A stretch of 7,411 nucleotides of DNA, from NCBI GenBank assembly GCA_913050645.1, contig CAJXAG010000047.1, positions 1 to 7,411 of the forward strand. Direction: 5' to 3'. Positions 5,225 through 7,411 of the stretch are shown here, piece by piece. The position numbers and the translations under genes were made by a program. The DNA is from an uncultured bacterium (GTDB taxonomy: Bacteria > Patescibacteriota > Minisyncoccia > Phycocordibacterales > UBA918). The notes beneath the pieces were generated by a model. The model worked only from the letters and a program-made list of their open reading frames with translations. It had not been told where the DNA came from and searched no databases. Each line of letters opens with the position of its first letter. Positions within the stretch are counted from its first letter, which is position 1.

Positions 5225-5802
5225 CCGTACGCTTTGGATTCCTTTGCGTCCATAAAGAAGTCGCGGTCAGTATCTTTTTCAATATCTGCCAACTTCTTTC
5301 CTGATGCTTTTGCAAGCATCTTGTTAAGTGTGTCCCGTGTCTTGAGGATATGCTTTGCAGTAATTTCAATATCACTTGCTTGTCCTTGCGCACCGCCCCA
5401 TGGCTGATGGATCATCACTTCGGCATTTGGCAGGATTGCTCGCTTACCCTTTGCTCCCTGTGAGAGGATGATTGACCCCATTGAGGCTGCCATACCGGTG
5501 CAAACAGTGGTCACGTCAGGCTTGATATGGTTCATGGTGTCGACAATAGAGAGTCCTGCGGTCACGCTTCCCCCGGGTGAGTTCACATATAGGAAGATAT
5601 CTTTCTTTGGATCTTCCGCTTCAAGAAACAGAAGCTGTGCAACTACAAGGTTCGCCATGTGGTCTTCAATACCACCGGTGACAAAGACGATGCGCTCTTT
5701 TAGAAGGCGTGAGTAGATGTCGAAAGCTCGTTCGCCGCCCTGCGTCTTTTCTATAACCATTGGCACCAGCTGTGCCATTACTTCATGTTGTGATTTTTCC
5801 AT
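5200..5802 (-). CDS. clpP: ATP-dependent Clp protease proteolytic subunit
   Basis: Encodes the 200-residue ClpP serine peptidase, which forms a barrel of two heptamers and degrades proteins fed by a Clp ATPase in the cytoplasm. The triad is complete: S107 in GMAASMGS, H132 in MIHQPWGG and D181 in DTDRDFF, with the same 25 and 49 residue spacing as in E. coli ClpP. Other family marks are LVPMVIE at 12-18, FDIYSRLLKERIVF at 27-40 and YVNSPGGSVTAG at 72-83. The first dozen residues are probably a short processed or flexible leader. ATG 5802 has no Shine-Dalgarno sequence; ATG 5778 is an alternative start. It lies downstream of tig on the same strand, but a terminator and a promoter candidate separate them. 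No clpX or other ATPase gene follows. The 3' end carries a compound inverted repeat. Confidence 0.97.
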   Translation of the reverse strand: MEKSQHEVMAQLVPMVIEKTQGGERAFDIYSRLLKERIVFVTGGIEDHMANLVVAQLLFLEAEDPKKDIFLYVNSPGGSVTAGLSIVDTMNHIKPDVTTVCTGMAASMGSIILSQGAKGKRAILPNAEVMIHQPWGGAQGQASDIEITAKHILKTRDTLNKMLAKASGKKLADIEKDTDRDFFMDAKESKAYGLVDVIYS

Positions 5803-5825
5803 ATTTCAAAAATTAAATTGCTTCC

Positions 5826-5853
5826 GTATCAGTAATACAAGGTACTGTATCAG
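5826..5853. repeat. Direct repeat GTATCAG upstream of clpP
   Basis: GTATCAG occurs at 5826-5832 and 5847-5853, exactly 21 bases apart (about two helical turns). It could be a regulator site or tandem extended -10 elements on the minus strand. Confidence 0.4.
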
Positions 5854-5872
5854 AAAGTAGTAAAGATTAAAA
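5844..5872 (-). promoter_or_regulatory. Promoter candidate for clpP
   Basis: Minus-strand TTTTAA (5867-5872) and TACAGT (5844-5849) with a 17-base spacing and TGA extending the -10. The hexamers are weak. A second CTGATAC lies 21 bases downstream and could mark an alternative -10. Confidence 0.3.
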
Positions 5873-5926
5873 CAAAACTCCGATGGAAGAGAATTGGACA
5901 AAGTGCTTTGGGTACGCGGAAGACAA

Positions 5927-5968
5927 AGAAAAAGACCCGAGTGGGACAAATGTGTCCAGCGAGGGTCT
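5927..5968 (-). terminator. Intrinsic terminator of tig
   Basis: Read on the minus strand, AGACCC pairs with GGGTCT and, inside a 5-by-5 internal loop, GGACA pairs with TGTCC around a four-base loop. TTTTTCTTT follows. Plus-strand arms are 5933-5938, 5944-5948, 5953-5957 and 5963-5968. It lies about 30 bases after the tig stop codon. Confidence 0.85.
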
Positions 5969-5999
5969 GTTTCTGCAGTCTGACAAAGTAGACGAAGTA

Positions 6000-7262
6000 C
6001 TATGTCTGATTCTCTAGCATCTTCATGACTGCTTCGTTTGTCATAACTGACGCAACGTACACGCGAACCCGTGCTTCGTCAGCGTCTTTGTATTGCTCAA
6101 GCAGTTGGTCAACTTGTGCATCAAGTGCTGCCTGATCAGGCTTTACTTCTTCAACCTTGGCAATTTCGTTGAGGATAAGCTGCAACTGTGCTCGTTTTTC
6201 TGCTGCAGGCTTCCATTCTGCTGCAAGCTCTTCCTTGGTTTTCTTGATGTGACCGAGGTAGTCGTCCATTTGAAGATTTGCACGGGTCAGGTCTTCGTTC
6301 ATCTGTGCAAACATTTGTTCTATTTCAGAGTCGATGAGGATTTGTGGAAGGTCCATCTCTGACGCTTCGATGATTTTGTCAGTGATCTTTGCACGATGTG
6401 CCGCAAGTACCTCACGTTCTTTTTCAATACCAAGATGCTCACGAACTTTTGCTTTGAAGTCGTCTACCGATTCAAATTGCCCTGGTTGTCCGAGCTCTTT
6501 TACAAGGTCATCAGTCAGTTCAGGGATCTCGTCGTCAGCAACCGCTTTTACTTCAGACTCCTCGTTGTGTGCAGGACCTTCGTGCACTGTGCCGTCAGCG
6601 TGAGTGTGTGTTTGAGTTTTACCTCCTTCCTTCGCGTCTACAGTCTCTGAGGTTGGAAGTTCTGTAGCATCTCCCATGTCTTCACTCTGTGTACCTGCAG
6701 CATTGTCGCTATCGCTCTGTGCTTCAGGCACTTTCTTTGCGTCTTCTTCAGCTTTATCTGCTGCAGCTTTTTGCATACGCTCATATGCAAGTTTTTGACG
6801 GAGGATATCTTTGATTTGCGTTTCAACCTCTTCGTCAGTTACTTCAGTTGAAGCCTTGTCCTTATTTTCCTCCGTTGCGATCTTCTTATAGTCGCCGAGT
6901 GTGATCTCAGGGATTACTGCAACGGTTGCGGTAAAGCCAAGCGGGTTACCTTCAGCAATTTTAGTAATAGCGATCTGTGGGTAGCCAATTGCGTCTACCT
7001 TATGCTCTTTGCATGCTTCAGGGTATGCAGCGTTGATTGCACGCTCTGCCATTTCTGAAAGAATCGCCATTTCTCCTGCGCGCTTCACTACTTCAGCATC
7101 AGGAACGTGCCCTTTACGGAAGCCGTCGATTTCCATGTCCTTTCCGTAGTTTTTGATCGTTGCAGCTTTATGCTTCTCAAGCTCAGCAAATGGAATTTCC
7201 CCCTCAATCTTCACCTGAGAGTTCTCTTCCTTGGTTACTTTAAAATCTTTAACAAAATCCAT
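6000..7262 (-). CDS. tig: Trigger factor lacking the PPIase domain
   Basis: Encodes a 420-residue trigger factor, the chaperone that binds ribosomes at the exit tunnel and shields nascent chains. The N-terminal ribosome-binding domain (about 1-125) holds the signature loop GFRKGHVP at 47-54. The helical C-terminal cradle (about 246-420) begins with EIPELTDDLVKELG. Between them, where the FKBP-type peptidyl-prolyl isomerase domain normally sits (about residues 150-245 in E. coli), there is only a helix (140-175) and then about 70 residues of low-complexity acidic sequence with histidines at 219, 221, 227 and 232. No FKBP fold motif is visible. Total length is near normal, because the linker replaces the domain in size. 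ATG 7262 has at most a weak GAG upstream. It has its own promoter candidate and terminator, upstream of clpP on the same strand. The family call is firm; isomerase activity is not expected. Confidence 0.95.
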   Translation of the reverse strand: MDFVKDFKVTKEENSQVKIEGEIPFAELEKHKAATIKNYGKDMEIDGFRKGHVPDAEVVKRAGEMAILSEMAERAINAAYPEACKEHKVDAIGYPQIAITKIAEGNPLGFTATVAVIPEITLGDYKKIATEENKDKASTEVTDEEVETQIKDILRQKLAYERMQKAAADKAEEDAKKVPEAQSDSDNAAGTQSEDMGDATELPTSETVDAKEGGKTQTHTHADGTVHEGPAHNEESEVKAVADDEIPELTDDLVKELGQPGQFESVDDFKAKVREHLGIEKEREVLAAHRAKITDKIIEASEMDLPQILIDSEIEQMFAQMNEDLTRANLQMDDYLGHIKKTKEELAAEWKPAAEKRAQLQLILNEIAKVEEVKPDQAALDAQVDQLLEQYKDADEARVRVYVASVMTNEAVMKMLENQT

Positions 7263-7283
7263 ATTTTTACTCTAAAATCTAAA

Positions 7284-7311
7284 AAGAAATTAAAGCCATC
7301 AAACTGATGGC
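7284..7311 (-). terminator. Hairpin with U-rich tail in the tig leader
   Basis: On the minus strand GCCATCA and TGATGGC form a 7-bp stem with loop GTT (plus-strand arms 7295-7301 and 7305-7311), followed by TTTAATTTCTTTTT. It resembles an intrinsic terminator. It may end a gene coming from beyond the right edge, or attenuate tig, since the promoter candidate at 7326-7353 lies upstream of it. Confidence 0.5.
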
Positions 7312-7325
7312 AATAAGTCTGCAGT

Positions 7326-7353
7326 AGTGTACTGGTCTGAAACAAAAATGCAA
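7326..7353 (-). promoter_or_regulatory. Promoter candidate for tig
   Basis: Minus-strand TTGCAT (7348-7353) and TACACT (7326-7331) are 16 bases apart. Start expected near 7319, giving a leader of about 57 bases that includes the hairpin at 7295-7311. Confidence 0.5.
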
Positions 7354-7360
7354 CCTAAAG

Positions 7361-7397
7361 TGACGTCCTCCCCCGGTTTCACCGGGGGCTTCCGTCA
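7361..7397. repeat. GC-rich compound hairpin, possible IS200/IS605-type terminal structure
   Basis: TGACG (7361-7365) and CGTCA (7393-7397) flank CCCCCGG (7370-7376) and CCGGGGG (7382-7388), with four-base spacers on both sides and a five-base loop. On the minus strand the spacers read GAAG and AGGA, which can stack as four G/A pairs. A C-rich/G-rich hairpin followed by GGAGGACGTCA resembles, from memory, right ends of IS200/IS605 (tnpB-bearing) elements. If so, the element would extend beyond the right edge. No transposase is visible in the window. Confidence 0.5.
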
Positions 7398-7411
7398 TCT
7401 GATTTTGTTCT

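Noticed and set aside
1..7411. CRISPR array, tRNA or rRNA gene
   Set aside because: No regularly spaced repeats of 20 or more bases, no cloverleaf with a TTC arm, and no rRNA-like sequence were seen on either strand.

Overview
The window looks like a chromosomal segment from a small-genome bacterium, most likely a member of the Candidate Phyla Radiation (Patescibacteria, Parcubacteria-like). This is an inference. It rests on the housekeeping set (HU, RNase Y, ClpP, trigger factor), mostly single-gene transcription units in alternating directions, a trigger factor whose PPIase domain seems to be replaced by a disordered linker, and core genes without Shine-Dalgarno sequences. Base composition is moderate, except for one clearly GC-richer gene. 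No tRNA, rRNA or CRISPR array was seen.

Layout from left to right: a HU-family nucleoid protein gene (minus) is divergent from a prephenate dehydratase gene (pheA, plus). Next come two very small minus-strand genes of unknown role, a 71-residue helical protein and a 51-residue protein with two CxxCGGxG zinc knuckles. Each has its own terminator and the stop codon of the second lies inside a terminator loop. A GC-rich 283-residue gene of unknown function (plus) starts from a promoter that interleaves with that of the 51-residue gene. It ends in a strong terminator and converges on rny (RNase Y, minus). A 119-residue two-helix membrane protein gene (plus) is divergent from rny, with -35 elements that overlap, and ends in a strong terminator. 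The right third holds clpP and tig, both minus, each with its own promoter candidate, followed at the window edge by a GC-rich compound hairpin that resembles the terminal hairpin of IS200/IS605-type elements.

The recognised genes cover chromosome architecture (HU), mRNA decay at the membrane (RNase Y), folding of nascent proteins (trigger factor), proteolysis (ClpP) and one step of phenylalanine synthesis (PheA). tig and clpP are neighbours as in many bacteria, but no clpX follows clpP. The four unrecognised genes stand apart: all four have good ribosome binding sites and clear terminator hairpins, while the five core genes have almost no recognisable ribosome binding site. They behave like self-contained accessory units placed between housekeeping genes.

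The least explained parts are the PPIase-less trigger factor, the tiny zinc-knuckle gene, the GC-rich unknown gene, the nested inverted repeats spanning the end of clpP, and the compound hairpin at the right edge. No intergenic stretch exceeds 300 bases.
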